Positions 17,642 to 26,469 of a stretch of 64,000 bases of DNA are shown piece after piece. Source of the stretch: Neisseria sicca. GTDB lineage: Bacteria; Pseudomonadota; Gammaproteobacteria; Burkholderiales; Neisseriaceae. The stretch lies in the NCBI RefSeq assembly GCF_003044565.1, contig NZ_POXG01000001.1, forward strand, positions 248,001 through 312,000, in the 5' to 3' direction. The notes under the pieces are model-generated. The model had not been told where the DNA came from and did no database searches. It saw nothing but the letters and a program-made list of their open reading frames with translations. A program made the position numbers and the translations under genes. Within the stretch, counting starts at the first letter, position 1; each line of letters opens with the position of its first letter.

Positions 17642-18442
17642 ATGAAGACATTTAATAGAAAGCTGATGATATTGGCTGGTTTGCTGGTTATGACGGCGTG
17701 TACAAATCAATCAAACTTAACTCTGGATGGAAAACAAAATGTCCAAGCTGCTAAAACCAAGCAGAAAAATTCACCTCCCCTTCATTTTGAATGTCATCCC
17801 TCCGAAAATAAATTCAATACACTCCCAGAAATCCCCCCACCTTTACCTAATGTTACAAGTATACCAATCAGTTTAGCGCAACAGAGAAAATCGGCTTTTA
17901 GAGATGAAACCAAACGTCTCGCTATCCCTATGAACAAAGAACTGATTATTCCCAAATTGCAGGAGTTAGGTTTTATAGAAGATAGCAGTAACGAAATCTA
18001 TGAAAAAAATTTCGGAAAGAAAAATATGTATGATACTGTTAACTATAATGAAAATATTTTTTCTATAACTATCACTTTAAAAGACATTATCGATCAAGGG
18101 TGTCCATATTATATCAATATTTATCATGTAAATAACGAGGTAAACGGCGTAGAAATATTGATTGGAAACGATGGACTTATCTTAAAAGACACCACCATTC
18201 CCGATTTAGTCGTCTCTAACATTGATCATAAACACAAGCCTGAAAACCTGTTTAAAGACCTGTTGGACAAACATATCCAAAACATCGAAGCCTTTAAACA
18301 GAAACAGCCGCTTAATGAAGAGCTGATCAGTACGCGTGCCGTATACGATGGCATTACCTATGAAATCAACTCGTTCGGCGGAGGCAGGGAAACAATGCTG
18401 CAAATTTATCGATATAAAACCCGAAAGAAAGTCCATAACTGA
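17642..18442 (+). CDS. Lipoprotein of unknown function, first of a tandem pair
   Basis: A 266-residue protein with a lipoprotein signal: KLMILAGLLVMTAC, where LVMTAC is the lipobox, so the mature protein starts at that Cys. The start at 17642 is preferred to an ATG 13 codons upstream because AGAAGG lies about 10 bases before it and it gives a normal signal. Beyond the signal it shares blocks with the next gene: FECHPSE, IPMNKELI, PKLQELGFIE, NDGLILKDTTIPDL, and a nearly identical C-terminus (KQPLNEELISTRAVYDGI). The family is unknown to me. It is probably an envelope protein. Confidence 0.75.
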   Translation: MKTFNRKLMILAGLLVMTACTNQSNLTLDGKQNVQAAKTKQKNSPPLHFECHPSENKFNTLPEIPPPLPNVTSIPISLAQQRKSAFRDETKRLAIPMNKELIIPKLQELGFIEDSSNEIYEKNFGKKNMYDTVNYNENIFSITITLKDIIDQGCPYYINIYHVNNEVNGVEILIGNDGLILKDTTIPDLVVSNIDHKHKPENLFKDLLDKHIQNIEAFKQKQPLNEELISTRAVYDGITYEINSFGGGRETMLQIYRYKTRKKVHN

Positions 18443-18475
18443 TTACAACAAAGACCAAATAAAGAAAGTGAAATC

Positions 18476-19246
18476 ATGGAGATGGTCCATAAAAGGTTGA
18501 TGATATTGGCGAGTTTGCTGGTTATGGCAGCGTGTAGCAATCAGCCGAACTTGGCTCAAGATGGGAAGCAAAAGGCAGAAGCCGTTAAAACCGCAGCTAC
18601 ATCGCATTTTGAATGTCATCCTTCCGAATATAGGTTTAATACACTTCCCCCGCTCCCGCCTGCAGACCCTGCGGCATACCCGCGATATGAGCCTACGCAT
18701 TTTGAGGCAGTTAACCGCCTGCCTATCCCCATGAACAAAGAACTGATTGTTCCCAAATTGCAAGAGTTAGGCTTTATCGAAAAAAGCAATAATGAAATCG
18801 TTGAAAAAAATTTCGGGAAACAAAATATGTATAGAGCCGCTGACTATCATGCCAATCTTTTTTCTGTCACTATAGTTTTAAAAGACTTTGTCAAGTTGGG
18901 ATGTCCGTATAGTGTCAACATATATCATGTCAATAACAAGGTAGACGGTGTGGATGCTGTGATTGGAAACGATGGACTTATCTTGAAAGACACCACTATC
19001 CCCGATTTAATCATTTCCACCATCAACCATAAAAACAAACCGGACAATCTGTTTAAAAACCTATTGGACAAACATATCCAAAACATCGAAGTCTTTAAAC
19101 AGAAACAGCCGCTTAATGAAGAGCTGATCAGTACGCGCGCCGTGTATGATGGCATTACTTATGAAATCAATTCTTTTAAAGGCGGCAGGTCAACCAATCT
19201 GCAAATCTATCGATATAAAGACAAGTCAAACAAAAAATCTCATTAA
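18476..19246 (+). CDS. Lipoprotein of unknown function, second of a tandem pair
   Basis: A 256-residue paralogue of the preceding gene, 33 bases downstream and probably in the same transcript. The lipobox is LVMAAC in KRLMILASLLVMAACSNQ. The C-terminal third is almost the same as in the first copy, while the region just after the signal differs (PPLPPADPAAYPRYEPT here). This suggests duplication followed by divergence or by gene conversion of the 3' part. Function unknown; a tandem lipoprotein array with variable N-terminal parts is the visible pattern. Confidence 0.75.
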   Translation: MEMVHKRLMILASLLVMAACSNQPNLAQDGKQKAEAVKTAATSHFECHPSEYRFNTLPPLPPADPAAYPRYEPTHFEAVNRLPIPMNKELIVPKLQELGFIEKSNNEIVEKNFGKQNMYRAADYHANLFSVTIVLKDFVKLGCPYSVNIYHVNNKVDGVDAVIGNDGLILKDTTIPDLIISTINHKNKPDNLFKNLLDKHIQNIEVFKQKQPLNEELISTRAVYDGITYEINSFKGGRSTNLQIYRYKDKSNKKSH

Positions 19247-19273
19247 AACACGGGAGCCAGCCGTTCATCACAC

Positions 19274-19361
19274 AGGTCGTCTGAAAACCTCAAACCGACA
19301 ATATTGCAAACACGGCAGTCTATTTCGTAACGCCAAACCCATGTTTTCAGACGACCTGCCA
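19274..19361. repeat. Widely spaced inverted DUS pair
   Basis: AGGTCGTCTGAAAAC (from 19275) and the inverse copy GTTTTCAGACGACCT (to 19358) are about 55 bases apart. The pair lies between the second lipoprotein gene and nadE and may act as a weak terminator. Confidence 0.6.
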
Positions 19362-19419
19362 TATGCCGCAGCCTTTCAAAATCGGGTATGATTCCCCCTT
19401 TCAAATCAGGAGCCTGACT

Positions 19420-20211
19420 ATGCAGACCCAAGCCGTTATCCGCCATATTGCCGACTGGCTGAAAAACTATGCCGCCACCGCACACGCCAAGGGGTTTGTC
19501 GTCGGCGTTTCCGGCGGTATCGATTCCGCAGTCGTTTCCGCCATCGCGGCACGGACGAGACTGAAGGTTCTGCTGCTTGAAATGCCCATCCGCCAAAAAG
19601 CCGACCAAGTCAGCCGCGCGCAGGAGCATATCCGCCGATTGGAGCAGGTATTTCCAAATGTAAGTGGAATGAGCGTGGATTTGACGCCGACTTTCGATAC
19701 TTTTGCCGCCGATGTCGAAGTCGATGAAACCGAGTTCCCCACCAAACAGCTTGCGCTTGCCAACGCCCGCAGCCGCCTGCGGATGCTGACGCTTTATTAT
19801 TACGGTCAGCTAAACGGTTTACTGGTTACCGGTACGGGCAACAAAATCGAAGATTTCGGCGTCGGTTTTTTCACCAAATACGGTGATGGCGGCGTGGACA
19901 TCAGCCCGATTGCCGACTTGACCAAAACGCAGATTTATCAAATTGCCGCCGAACTGGACATCGCTGAGTCCATCCAAAAAGCCGTGCCGACCGACGGACT
20001 TTGGGATACCGAGCGCACGGACGAAGAACAGATGGGCGCGAGCTATCCGGAACTCGAATGGGCGATGAGCGTTTACGGTACGCGCCGCCCCGAAGATTTT
20101 GAAGGCAGGCAGCGGGAAGTCTTGGAAATTTACACCCGTCTGCACAAAGCCATGCTACACAAAGTCAATCCGATTCCCGTCTGCAAAATTCCCGAAGAGA
20201 TGCTGAAATAA
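19420..20211 (+). CDS. nadE: NAD(+) synthase, ammonia type
   Basis: NadE adenylates nicotinic acid adenine dinucleotide and amidates it with ammonia to give NAD. The start at 19420 (263 residues) is preceded by GGAG and gives the N-terminus MQTQAVIRHIADWL; an upstream Met is rejected. The PP-loop VGVSGGIDSAV is at about residues 27-37. NARSRLRMLTLYYYG, VTGTGNKIEDFGVGFFTKYGDG and ADLTKTQIY are family motifs. There is no glutaminase domain, so free ammonia is the donor. nadK lies about 10 kb downstream. Confidence 0.95.
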   Translation: MQTQAVIRHIADWLKNYAATAHAKGFVVGVSGGIDSAVVSAIAARTRLKVLLLEMPIRQKADQVSRAQEHIRRLEQVFPNVSGMSVDLTPTFDTFAADVEVDETEFPTKQLALANARSRLRMLTLYYYGQLNGLLVTGTGNKIEDFGVGFFTKYGDGGVDISPIADLTKTQIYQIAAELDIAESIQKAVPTDGLWDTERTDEEQMGASYPELEWAMSVYGTRRPEDFEGRQREVLEIYTRLHKAMLHKVNPIPVCKIPEEMLK

Positions 20212-20213
20212 GC

Positions 20214-20251
20214 GAAAGGTCGTCTGAAACCGGTTTTCAGACGACCTTTTC
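20214..20251 (+). terminator. DUS-pair terminator after nadE
   Basis: GAAAGGTCGTCTGAAACC and its inverse with a T run lie directly after the nadE stop. Confidence 0.85.
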
Positions 20252-20367
20252 AAAACAAAGAGGGTTGAAATCGTCAAACATTGCTCCAAAATATCGAATG
20301 TGCTTACAGCAGGTTGCATAAATTACCCGAACTTATCAAACCCGCCGTTTTGTGTAAAAATACCGCA

Positions 20368-22377
20368 ATGGAAAAAATTACTCACCAAAATCTACATCCC
20401 TTACTTTCCAAAAGCCTGACCGACACCGATTTCGTCCTTATTCTCAATGCCTTAATCAAATTCCTGCGGCGCGGCGGCAAAAAACAGGCGGCAGAACGCT
20501 TCGACCTGATTATCGCCACGCTCAAACAAGACGAAGCACTCGCAAAAAACTTCAGCGGCCGCTTTTACCACTGGCTTTCGCAAGTCCACATCTATCCGGC
20601 TTTGATCAAACTCGGCATCTTCTCGCGCCACAGCTTCACCCGCGAGATGGGCATACGCATATACGAACGTTTCAGCCCGTCCTACAAAGATTTTGCCAAC
20701 CTGCGCGAAGTGTTCCTCTATCTTTTTCATTCGGAAAACGACGACAGATGGCTGCAAACCCTCAGCATCCGCCAATGGTTGAGCCTGTACGATCTGATCC
20801 GCACCAGCGTCGATCCCGCCTTGCTGCAAAACGCCTGCCGCCAGTTGGTTGACGCACGTCTGCGCGCCATTGAAATGCTCGCCATTTGGATTGCCTCCGA
20901 AGCCCTCGAACCCGACCTTATCCGCATCGCCCCGCGCCTGCTCGAAGCCGACTCGCCCTTCGTCGCCCTCCAACGTGAAACCGCCAAACTGGTCGAACAC
21001 TACCGCAACGACACCAGCCCTTACGACACTGCGCATCTCGAAGTCATGTTCGACCAGTGCAGCAAGCAAATCGACTATCTGCGCCGCAAAGGGACGGGTG
21101 CAGGTTCAGGCTCGTCCGTCAAAGTCGCCCACCTGCTCGAACGGCTCCAGCAGACCATAGGTCGTCTGAAACTGCTCACCGACATCCAAACCGATGCCGG
21201 CAACCGCAACCGCCTGACCATCACCCTGATGAATTCCCTCATCTACGCCGCGGTCGAGCAATACAGCACCCGCCACCTGCGCCGCAGCAGCATCCGTATG
21301 CTCGCCCGCAGCATTACCGAAAACAAAAGCCACCACGGCGAGCATTACATCACCCGCAACCGTAAAGAATATTTCAAAATGTTCTATTCCGCGGCAGGCG
21401 GCGGCGTCATCATCGCCTTGATGGCGCTGTATAAAATCCATATCGGCTCACTCGGCTTCAGCCCCTTCGTTACCTCCTTGTTGGCAGGGCTCAACTACGG
21501 CATAGGTTTCATGATCATCCACATGCTGCACTGCACCGTCGCTACCAAACAGCCTGCCATGACTGCCGCCAGCTTCGCCGAACAAGTCGATCTCAACGAA
21601 GGCGGCAAAGCGGTGGACAACAAGCTTGCCAAGCTCCTCATTGACGTATGCCGCTCCCAAAGCGTTGCCGTCTTCGGCAACGTGTCCATCGCCATCCTTT
21701 TGGCGTGCGCCATATCGTTCGGCTATGCTCATCTGAACCAACAGCCCATACTCGATGCCCACACCACCGCCTACCAGTTCAAATCCATAGACATCATCAA
21801 TCATCCGACCCTATGGTATGCCGCTATTGCAGGCTTGTGGCTGTTCTGTTCCGGCATCATCGCAGGCTTCTTCGACAACCGCGCCGACTATCTCAACCTG
21901 CGCCAACGCCTGCCCTTCAACCCTTTGCTGCGCAAAATCATGCGCCCCAAACCCCGCCGCGTCCTCGCCGCCTACATCCACAAACACTACGGCTCGCTGG
22001 TCGGTAACTTCATCTTCGGTATGCTCTTGGGCATGACCGGCTACTTCGGACACCTCCTCGGCCTGCCGCTGGACATCCGCCATGTCGCCTTCTCCTCAGC
22101 CAACCTAGGCTACGCCGCCGTCAGCGGCAACGTCGGCTTTGGTACATTCATGCTCGGCATTTGCAGCGTCCTCGCCATCGGCCTAGTCAACCTCATCGTC
22201 AGCTTCACCCTCGCCCTCTTCGTCGCCCTGCGTTCGCGCGGCACGAAAATCGGCAGCGTCGGCAATTTGTGCAAAAGCTTCTGGCAGCAGATTAAAGCCA
22301 ACCCGCTGATCTTGTTTTTCCCGGTTACGCCGGTTCAAACCAAAGAGCCGACCAAAGAGCAGGGAGAAAGGCATTAA
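20368..22377 (+). CDS. gcr: Gcr-family 'site-specific recombinase' (membrane protein)
   Basis: A 669-residue protein from the ATG at 20368; a TTG at 20281 would add 29 residues but has no clear ribosome-binding site. The first 340 residues are soluble and helical. After that come about six membrane helices (for example FYSAAGGGVIIALMALYKI near 365, then SIAILLACAISFGYAHL, WYAAIAGLWLFCSGIIAGFF, FIFGMLLGMTGYFG). This is the SpecificRecomb (Gcr) family named from gonococcal work. It has neither a tyrosine- nor a serine-recombinase core that I can see, so the name may mislead. A DUS is embedded near 21160. Confidence 0.8.
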   Translation: MEKITHQNLHPLLSKSLTDTDFVLILNALIKFLRRGGKKQAAERFDLIIATLKQDEALAKNFSGRFYHWLSQVHIYPALIKLGIFSRHSFTREMGIRIYERFSPSYKDFANLREVFLYLFHSENDDRWLQTLSIRQWLSLYDLIRTSVDPALLQNACRQLVDARLRAIEMLAIWIASEALEPDLIRIAPRLLEADSPFVALQRETAKLVEHYRNDTSPYDTAHLEVMFDQCSKQIDYLRRKGTGAGSGSSVKVAHLLERLQQTIGRLKLLTDIQTDAGNRNRLTITLMNSLIYAAVEQYSTRHLRRSSIRMLARSITENKSHHGEHYITRNRKEYFKMFYSAAGGGVIIALMALYKIHIGSLGFSPFVTSLLAGLNYGIGFMIIHMLHCTVATKQPAMTAASFAEQVDLNEGGKAVDNKLAKLLIDVCRSQSVAVFGNVSIAILLACAISFGYAHLNQQPILDAHTTAYQFKSIDIINHPTLWYAAIAGLWLFCSGIIAGFFDNRADYLNLRQRLPFNPLLRKIMRPKPRRVLAAYIHKHYGSLVGNFIFGMLLGMTGYFGHLLGLPLDIRHVAFSSANLGYAAVSGNVGFGTFMLGICSVLAIGLVNLIVSFTLALFVALRSRGTKIGSVGNLCKSFWQQIKANPLILFFPVTPVQTKEPTKEQGERH

Positions 22378-22432
22378 GGCAAGCCGACAGACAGCGCTTC
22401 AGTAATCAAACTTTTTTTCAGACGACCCCGCC

Positions 22433-24049
22433 ATGCTCATCCTCGCTTGGAACACCCCGCCCGCCCCCGCCGAACTTGCCCGCGTGATCGAAACTCATCC
22501 CGCGCCGCTGCATCTGGTTGCCTGTCTGAGCGAAAACCGCATTCCCGATTTTCCTTTGTCCGATGCTCCGAGCGAGCTGGAAGGTCGTCTGAAAAACAGC
22601 CTCGACCAAGCCGTAAAATGCCTTCAGTTCAACAGCGTCAACTTTCTGGAAAACCTGTTACCTAATGTGCATCTCTGGCTTGTCCCGCCGCACCGTGCCG
22701 ACAGCCTGCACGAACATTTCGACCCTATCGAATGGCAGACCGAAGCCGTGCCGCAAGCCGCGCCCAAGCCTATTAAACCTTGGTTCAGACGACCTCAAGC
22801 CACCACTCCGCCCGAACACGCGCTGGTTATCGGCGCGGGTATTGCCGGCGCTGCGACCGCGCGCAAGCTGGCGGAACACGGCGTGCGCGTTACCGTTTTG
22901 GAAGCGGGCAAAGCGGCGCAAGGCGGCAGCGGCAACCGCCAAGGGCTGCTCTACGCCAAAATCTCGCCGCACGACACCGAGCAGACCGAACTGCTGCTGG
23001 CAGGCTACGGCTATACCCGCCGCCTGCTGCAAGACCTGCTGCCCGATTCCGACGCATGGGGCGGCGACGGCGTGTTGCATCTCAATTTTGACGAAGCCGA
23101 ACGCAAACGCAATCAGGCATTGAGTTTGCAGCAACATCACGCCCACCTTTACCGCAGCGTATCCGCCGACGAAGCCGCGCAAATCGCAGGCATAAACGTC
23201 TTTTCAGACGGCCTCTACTGGCAGCAGGGCGTATGGCTGAACCCGCCCGCCGTCGTCCGCGCCTTGCTGAATCATCCGCTGATTGCGTTACACGAAGACA
23301 CGCCCCTATCCTCCGCCGAATACGACGGCGCAAACTGGACGGCACACACGCCGCGCGGCAGCTTCAGCGCAACCCACATCATCTACTGCATGGGCGCGCA
23401 CAGCCCGAACGCCGCCGATGCCAACGTCTCCGCCCTGCCGTTCCGCCAAATCCGCGGGCAAACCGGCGTAGCGGCGGCAAGCGGTTTTTCCAAACGCCTG
23501 CGCTGCGCGCTATCCGGCGAAAGCTACATCAGCCCGAGCTGGCAAGGGCAACACTGCTACGGCGCAACCTTTGTCCTTAACAGCAACGACGACGCTTGGC
23601 ACCCGCACGAAGAAACCGCCAACCGTGCCGCCCTGCAACAACTCAACCCGCCATTGGCGCAATCATTGTTTGAACAAAACCCGCTTCGCTCGGTTTCAGA
23701 CGACCCCTTTGAACAACCACAAGGACACGCCGCCCTGCGCTGCGACAGTCCTGACCACCTGCCCGTCGTCGGCGCACTCGGTGACATCGCCGCCATGCAG
23801 ACCGCCTACGCCAAACTCGCGTTGGACAAAAACTACCGCCTCGACAACATCCCCTGTCCCTACCTGCCGAACGCCTACATCAACACCGCACACGGCACCC
23901 GCGGCCTCGCCACCGCCCCCGTCTGCGCCGCCGCCATTGCCGCCGACATCCTCGGCATGCCTCAGCCGCTGTCCCAACGCCTGCGCACTGCCCTGCACCC
24001 CAACCGCGCCGTCATCCGCGCCATCGTGCGGCAGCAGCCTTTGCTTTGA
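22433..24049 (+). CDS. mnmC: FAD-dependent cmnm5s2U34 oxidoreductase, MnmC C-terminal type
   Basis: The C-terminal part of MnmC removes the carboxymethyl group from the wobble uridine of some tRNAs. Residues about 120-538 are a DAO-type FAD domain with ALVIGAGIAGAATARKL, then GGSGNRQGLLYAKIS, a hallmark of MnmC. The first 120 residues lack the SAM-binding methyltransferase motifs of E. coli MnmC (668 residues) but end in KPWFRRP, like the domain junction of full-length MnmC. The methyltransferase half therefore seems lost or eroded. DUS copies occur inside the gene near 22583, 22785 and 23695. Confidence 0.85.
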   Translation: MLILAWNTPPAPAELARVIETHPAPLHLVACLSENRIPDFPLSDAPSELEGRLKNSLDQAVKCLQFNSVNFLENLLPNVHLWLVPPHRADSLHEHFDPIEWQTEAVPQAAPKPIKPWFRRPQATTPPEHALVIGAGIAGAATARKLAEHGVRVTVLEAGKAAQGGSGNRQGLLYAKISPHDTEQTELLLAGYGYTRRLLQDLLPDSDAWGGDGVLHLNFDEAERKRNQALSLQQHHAHLYRSVSADEAAQIAGINVFSDGLYWQQGVWLNPPAVVRALLNHPLIALHEDTPLSSAEYDGANWTAHTPRGSFSATHIIYCMGAHSPNAADANVSALPFRQIRGQTGVAAASGFSKRLRCALSGESYISPSWQGQHCYGATFVLNSNDDAWHPHEETANRAALQQLNPPLAQSLFEQNPLRSVSDDPFEQPQGHAALRCDSPDHLPVVGALGDIAAMQTAYAKLALDKNYRLDNIPCPYLPNAYINTAHGTRGLATAPVCAAAIAADILGMPQPLSQRLRTALHPNRAVIRAIVRQQPLL

Positions 24050-24204
24050 TGCGCAAGAGGTCGTCTGAAAAGCTGCCTGACCAAGCTGTCAATCGACCTC
24101 CGTTTCCACTATAATGTCGCATCCCATGCCCATACGGAACAGGCCGTCTGTTTTCAGACGACCTGTTTCTTTATTTCCGCTTTTTTAAAGTCCTACAAAC
24201 ACTT

Positions 24205-25584
24205 ATGCTGCTCGACCTCAACCGCTTTTCCTTTCCCGTCTTCCTGAAAGAAATCCGCCTGCTGACCGCCCTTGCCCTGCCCATGTTGTTGGCGCAGGTT
24301 GCGCAGGTGGGCATCGGTTTTGTCGATACCGTGATGGCGGGCGATGCGAGCAAGAAGGACTTGGCGGCGGTGGCTTTGGGCAGCAGCGCGTTTGCCACGG
24401 TTTATATTACCTTTATGGGCATTATGGCGGCGCTGAACCCGATGATTGCCCAGCTTTACGGCGCGGGTAAAACCGGTGAAGTGGGCGAAACGGGGCGGCA
24501 GGGGATTTGGTTCGGGCTGATCTTGGGGATTTTCGGCATGGTATTGATGTGGGCGGCGATTACGCCGTTCCGCAACTGGCTGACCTTGAGCGATTATGTG
24601 GAAGATACGATGGCGCAGTATATGCTGTTCACCAGTCTGGCGATGCCGGCGGCAATGGTACACCGCGCCTTACACGCCTACGCCTCCAGCCTGAACCGCC
24701 CGCGCCTGATTATGTTGGTCAGCTTTGCGGCGTTTGTGTTGAACGTGCCGCTGAACTATGTTTTCGTTTACGGCAAATTCGGTATGCCCGCTTTGGGCGG
24801 CGCAGGCTGCGGACTGGCGACGATGGCGGTGTTTTGGTTCAGCGCGCTGGCGTTGTGGATTTATATCGCCAAGGAAAAATTCTTCCGCCCGTTCGGACTG
24901 ACGGCAAAATTCGGCAAACCGGATTGGGCGGTGTTCAAACAGATTTGGAAAATCGGCGCGCCCATCGGGCTGTCTTATTTTTTGGAAGCCAGCGCGTTTT
25001 CGTTTATCGTGTTTTTGATCGCGCCCTTCGGCGAGGATTATGTGGCGGCGCAGCAGGTCGGCATCAGTTTGTCGGGGATTCTCTATATGATTCCGCAAAG
25101 TGTCGGCTCGGCAGGGACGGTGCGCATCGGCTTTTCATTAGGACGGCGCGAATTTTCGCGGGCGCGTTATATTTCGGGCGTATCGCTGGTGTCGGGCTGG
25201 GTGCTCGCCGTGATTACCGTGCTTTCCTTGGTATTATTCCGTTCCCCGCTGGCAAGCATGTACAACAATGATCCGGCGGTTTTAAGCATCGCCGCCACCG
25301 TCCTGTTGTTCGCCGGCTTATTTCAACCGGCAGACTTTACCCAATGTATCGCGTCCTACGCCCTGCGCGGCTATAAAGTCACAAAGGTGCCGATGTTCAT
25401 CCACGCCGCCGCCTTCTGGGGCTGCGGCCTGCTGCCGGGCTACCTGCTCGCCTACCGTTTCGATATGGGCATTTACGGCTTCTGGACGGCATTGATTGCC
25501 TCGCTCACCATCGCAGCCATCGCCTTGGTGTGGTGCTTGGAATTGTGCAGCAGGGAGATGGTCAGAACGCATAAGGTCGTCTGA
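24205..25584 (+). CDS. norM: MATE-family multidrug efflux protein NorM
   Basis: NorM exports cationic drugs and dyes with Na+ or H+ coupling. The 459 residues form 12 hydrophobic segments in two halves. Family motifs include LALPMLLAQVAQVGIGFVD near the N-terminus, the conserved Glu in the seventh helix (LSYFLEASAFSF) and SVGSAGTVRIG. The start at 24205 gives the usual N-terminus. It follows a DUS pair (24141-24166) of mixed dialect and is ended by another (25573-25603). Confidence 0.94.
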   Translation: MLLDLNRFSFPVFLKEIRLLTALALPMLLAQVAQVGIGFVDTVMAGDASKKDLAAVALGSSAFATVYITFMGIMAALNPMIAQLYGAGKTGEVGETGRQGIWFGLILGIFGMVLMWAAITPFRNWLTLSDYVEDTMAQYMLFTSLAMPAAMVHRALHAYASSLNRPRLIMLVSFAAFVLNVPLNYVFVYGKFGMPALGGAGCGLATMAVFWFSALALWIYIAKEKFFRPFGLTAKFGKPDWAVFKQIWKIGAPIGLSYFLEASAFSFIVFLIAPFGEDYVAAQQVGISLSGILYMIPQSVGSAGTVRIGFSLGRREFSRARYISGVSLVSGWVLAVITVLSLVLFRSPLASMYNNDPAVLSIAATVLLFAGLFQPADFTQCIASYALRGYKVTKVPMFIHAAAFWGCGLLPGYLLAYRFDMGIYGFWTALIASLTIAAIALVWCLELCSREMVRTHKVV

Positions 25585-25605
25585 AATTTCTTTCAGACGG
25601 CCTCC
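25573..25605 (+). terminator. Mixed-dialect DUS-pair terminator after norM
   Basis: AAGGTCGTCTGAAA pairs with TTCAGACGGCCT. One arm is AG-mucDUS, the other is AG-DUS (AGGCCGTCTGAA), so the stem carries one G-T mismatch. Confidence 0.75.
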
Positions 25606-25647
25606 ATTGATATTTCATTTACGGCTTATTCACTTTTAAGGGAAAAA

Positions 25648-26421
25648 ATGTTTTCAACTTCCATTATAGAAAAACTTGCTTACTATGTTTATTGCTTGAT
25701 TGACCCTAGAGACGGCAATATTTTCTATGTAGGTAAAGGCGTAGGCAATCGCGTTTTCCATCATGCCCTAGGTTCATTACAAGAAACAGAAACGCCAAGT
25801 GATAAAATTGCTTTGATTAGGGAAATACATAAAAGCGGAAACCAGCCCGTGTATTACATTCTGCGGCACAACATCCAAACAGACAAACAGGCTTTTGAAT
25901 ATGAAGCAATGGCGATAGACCTACTCTCCCTAGTCAAGCCGAGCCAGCAGCCGCTGACTAATATTCAAGGGGGCACGCATTCTGCTGAAGTAGGATTAAT
26001 GAGTTTGTTGGAATTAAAACGAAAGTATGATGCTCAAGAATTAAAAACTGACGAACCCATTGTTTTAATTACGATTAATAACGAATACGAGAAACTGAAA
26101 AAAGACATCAGATCAGGGAATATTCCTGAAGCCGATAGGCATAAGGAAATTTATGAGCGCACACGGAAATATTGGAAAATCGGAAACAGGCGCGAAAAAG
26201 CAAAATATGCAGTTGCAGTCTATCGCGGCTGGACATTGGCAGTGTATGAAATCGAAAGATGGATTTCTGCCGACGATATTATTCAAGGCCGCTGGATGTT
26301 TGAAGGCAAGCCGTTACCAGATGACTCCAAAATTTATGAAGAAATCGTGAATAAGCTGACCTATTCCTCCCAAGAAAACTATAAAGCGCCCCAAAACCCC
26401 ATTACCTATCGTAATTGTTAA
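25648..26421 (+). CDS. GIY-YIG (LEM-3-like) domain protein with a PUA-like C-terminus
   Basis: A 257-residue soluble protein. Residues about 7-105 form a GIY-YIG-type nuclease domain: YYVYCLIDPRDGNIFYVGKG supplies the paired Tyr motifs, followed by Arg in NRVFHH and Glu in AFEYEAMAID, as in LEM-3-like nucleases. Residues about 170-257 (RKYWKIGNRREKAKYAVAVY, GRWMFEG, NPITYRNC) resemble the PUA/EVE-like modules attached to some nucleases; that match is from memory. The gene is more AT-rich than its neighbours norM and murB and fits between them without operon links. A nuclease role is inferred, the substrate unknown. Confidence 0.72.
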   Translation: MFSTSIIEKLAYYVYCLIDPRDGNIFYVGKGVGNRVFHHALGSLQETETPSDKIALIREIHKSGNQPVYYILRHNIQTDKQAFEYEAMAIDLLSLVKPSQQPLTNIQGGTHSAEVGLMSLLELKRKYDAQELKTDEPIVLITINNEYEKLKKDIRSGNIPEADRHKEIYERTRKYWKIGNRREKAKYAVAVYRGWTLAVYEIERWISADDIIQGRWMFEGKPLPDDSKIYEEIVNKLTYSSQENYKAPQNPITYRNC

Positions 26422-26469
26422 ATAGTAAGTTTTCAGACGACCTGAATCCTCCATAAAACACAAATCATC

